From: CAZUCD01 sp964618855
GTDB taxonomy: Bacteria; Sumerlaeota; Sumerlaeia; SLMS01; JANRJK01
Length of the DNA stretch: 34,868 bases
Assembly: GCA_964618855.1 (NCBI GenBank)
Contig: CAZUCD010000018.1
Span: 1-34,868, forward strand
Direction of reading: 5' to 3'
Shown: in pieces, positions 34,177 to 34,868 of the stretch
Layout of the letters: the number at the start of each line of letters is the position of its first letter
How positions within the stretch are numbered: the stretch's first letter is position 1
Position numbers and translations under genes: made by a program
The notes under the pieces: model-generated
Told to the model about the DNA's origin: nothing
The model's database searches: none
What the model saw: the letters and a program-made list of their open reading frames with translations, nothing else

Positions 34177-34868
34177 ATGCTCGCGGGCGTCCTCGCCTTC
34201 GCGGCGCTGCTCGCGTTCTCACTGCGCAATCCCCCGGGGCTTTCCTGGGACGAGGCGTACTACTACCCCGCGTTCCTGGACGTCGCGGCGTGGCAGGGCG
34301 AGTTCGTCTGCGACACGGGCGCGCCGCTCACGCGGGAGGGCATCGCGCGGGGATGGGAGCGCGTGCACGAGCTGCCCCCCGTGATCAAGTGGCTCGGCGC
34401 GCTTGCGATCCTGCCGGAGCCCGACGGCCCCGGGACGCTCGCGTGGATGCGCCTCGTGCCGGCGCTGGCGTTCGGGCTTTCGACGGCGCTCGTTTTCTCG
34501 CTGGCGCGCAGGCTGGCGGGTTCGCGCGCGGGTGCGCTCGCCGCGGTCCTGTTCGCGCTGCATCCGCACCTGGTCGGCAACGCCCAACTGGCCGTGGCCG
34601 AGACCGTGTTCGGCGCGGTGACGCTGCTGGCGGCGCGGGCGGCGCTGGGGGACATGTCGAACTGGCGCGGGAGGCTGGCCCTGGCGGCGTGGGTGGGCGC
34701 CGGGCTCGCGACGAAGGCGAATGGGCTCGTCCTTGCGGCCGCGATCGTGGCCTGGCTGCTGGCTTCGCGCGGGCTTGCGCGGGGACGGGCCCTTGCGCCG
34801 CGCCGGGCGCACTGGGCCGCGGCCGCGGCCGTGGCCGTCGCGGCGCCCATCCTCGCCCTCGCCGTGTG
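34177..34868 (+). CDS. ArnT/PMT-like membrane glycosyltransferase, partial at right edge
   Basis: The frame is open to the window end (about 230 residues seen). It begins with a membrane helix (MLAGVLAFAALLAFSL), followed by LSWDEAYYYPAF, the Asp-Glu of the first outer loop that is catalytic in GT39/GT83 lipid-linked sugar transferases. Then come ELPPVIKWLGALAIL (the HPP-like loop), LALAAWVGAGLATKANGLVLAAAI and a string of hydrophobic helices. It would transfer a sugar or aminosugar from a polyprenyl phosphate on the outer face of the membrane. ATG 34177 has no Shine-Dalgarno; the frame continues upstream to a CTG at 34141 that overlaps the thiD stop as CTGA and has GGGAG upstream, so the true start may be that CTG. 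Confidence 0.8.
   Translation, partial: MLAGVLAFAALLAFSLRNPPGLSWDEAYYYPAFLDVAAWQGEFVCDTGAPLTREGIARGWERVHELPPVIKWLGALAILPEPDGPGTLAWMRLVPALAFGLSTALVFSLARRLAGSRAGALAAVLFALHPHLVGNAQLAVAETVFGAVTLLAARAALGDMSNWRGRLALAAWVGAGLATKANGLVLAAAIVAWLLASRGLARGRALAPRRAHWAAAAAVAVAAPILALAV

Overview
This is a GC-rich bacterial scaffold segment with about 20 genes. It looks like a draft or metagenome assembly, because a run of exactly 100 N sits at 18358-18457 inside a repeat array. The gene content suggests an uncultured lineage of the Planctomycetes/Hydrogenedentota/Sumerlaeota kind: a Hanks kinase with DWG in place of DFG plus a C-terminal repeat region, a giant secreted beta-helix protein with DNRLRE-like C-terminal domains, and secreted M14 carboxypeptidases with Asp-rich inserts. 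This placement is inferred from gene style only; there is no rRNA in the window to fix taxonomy.

Layout. 1-882 is the 3' part of an unrecognised, probably secreted protein. 883-1503 has no convincing gene apart from one speculative 48-codon ORF on the minus strand. 1504-3096 (-) is serA, followed divergently by a Na/Pi-cotransporter-PhoU fusion (+). 5211-7586 (-) holds a glycosyltransferase and a two-domain thioredoxin-like protein. 7811-10794 (+) holds a second glycosyltransferase, a YggS/PLPBP homologue coupled to it by a GTGA overlap, and a six-helix membrane protein. 10907-15342 (+) is a three-gene unit joined by ATGA overlaps: an M14 peptidase homologue that has lost its zinc ligands and also carries a frameshift, an M14 peptidase with an intact active site, and an unknown exported protein with a C-terminal membrane segment. 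15586-21931 (-) is a housekeeping block: topA, a 108-bp-period palindromic repeat array containing the gap, truB, dnaJ and a small membrane protein.

22420-29361 (+) encodes a 2313-residue exported beta-helix protein with an exact-period 502-residue internal duplication, followed by a very strong intrinsic terminator. 29653 to the window end (+) is a tightly packed operon: a STAS anti-anti-sigma factor, a HATPase anti-sigma/serine kinase, a transmembrane Ser/Thr kinase, thiD, and the start of an ArnT/PMT-like glycosyltransferase.

How the genes may work together. The two glycosyltransferases around 6-9 kb and the one at the right edge fit cell-surface glycan synthesis. The M14 pair and the membrane-anchored third protein look like one exported proteolysis module with a non-catalytic partner. 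The STAS/HATPase/kinase trio looks like a partner-switching signalling module without a local sigma factor or PP2C phosphatase. The most unusual items are the M14 enzyme/pseudoenzyme operon, the palindromic array between topA and truB, the duplicated giant protein and the partner-switching-kinase operon. None of these is proven to be a new system from sequence alone.
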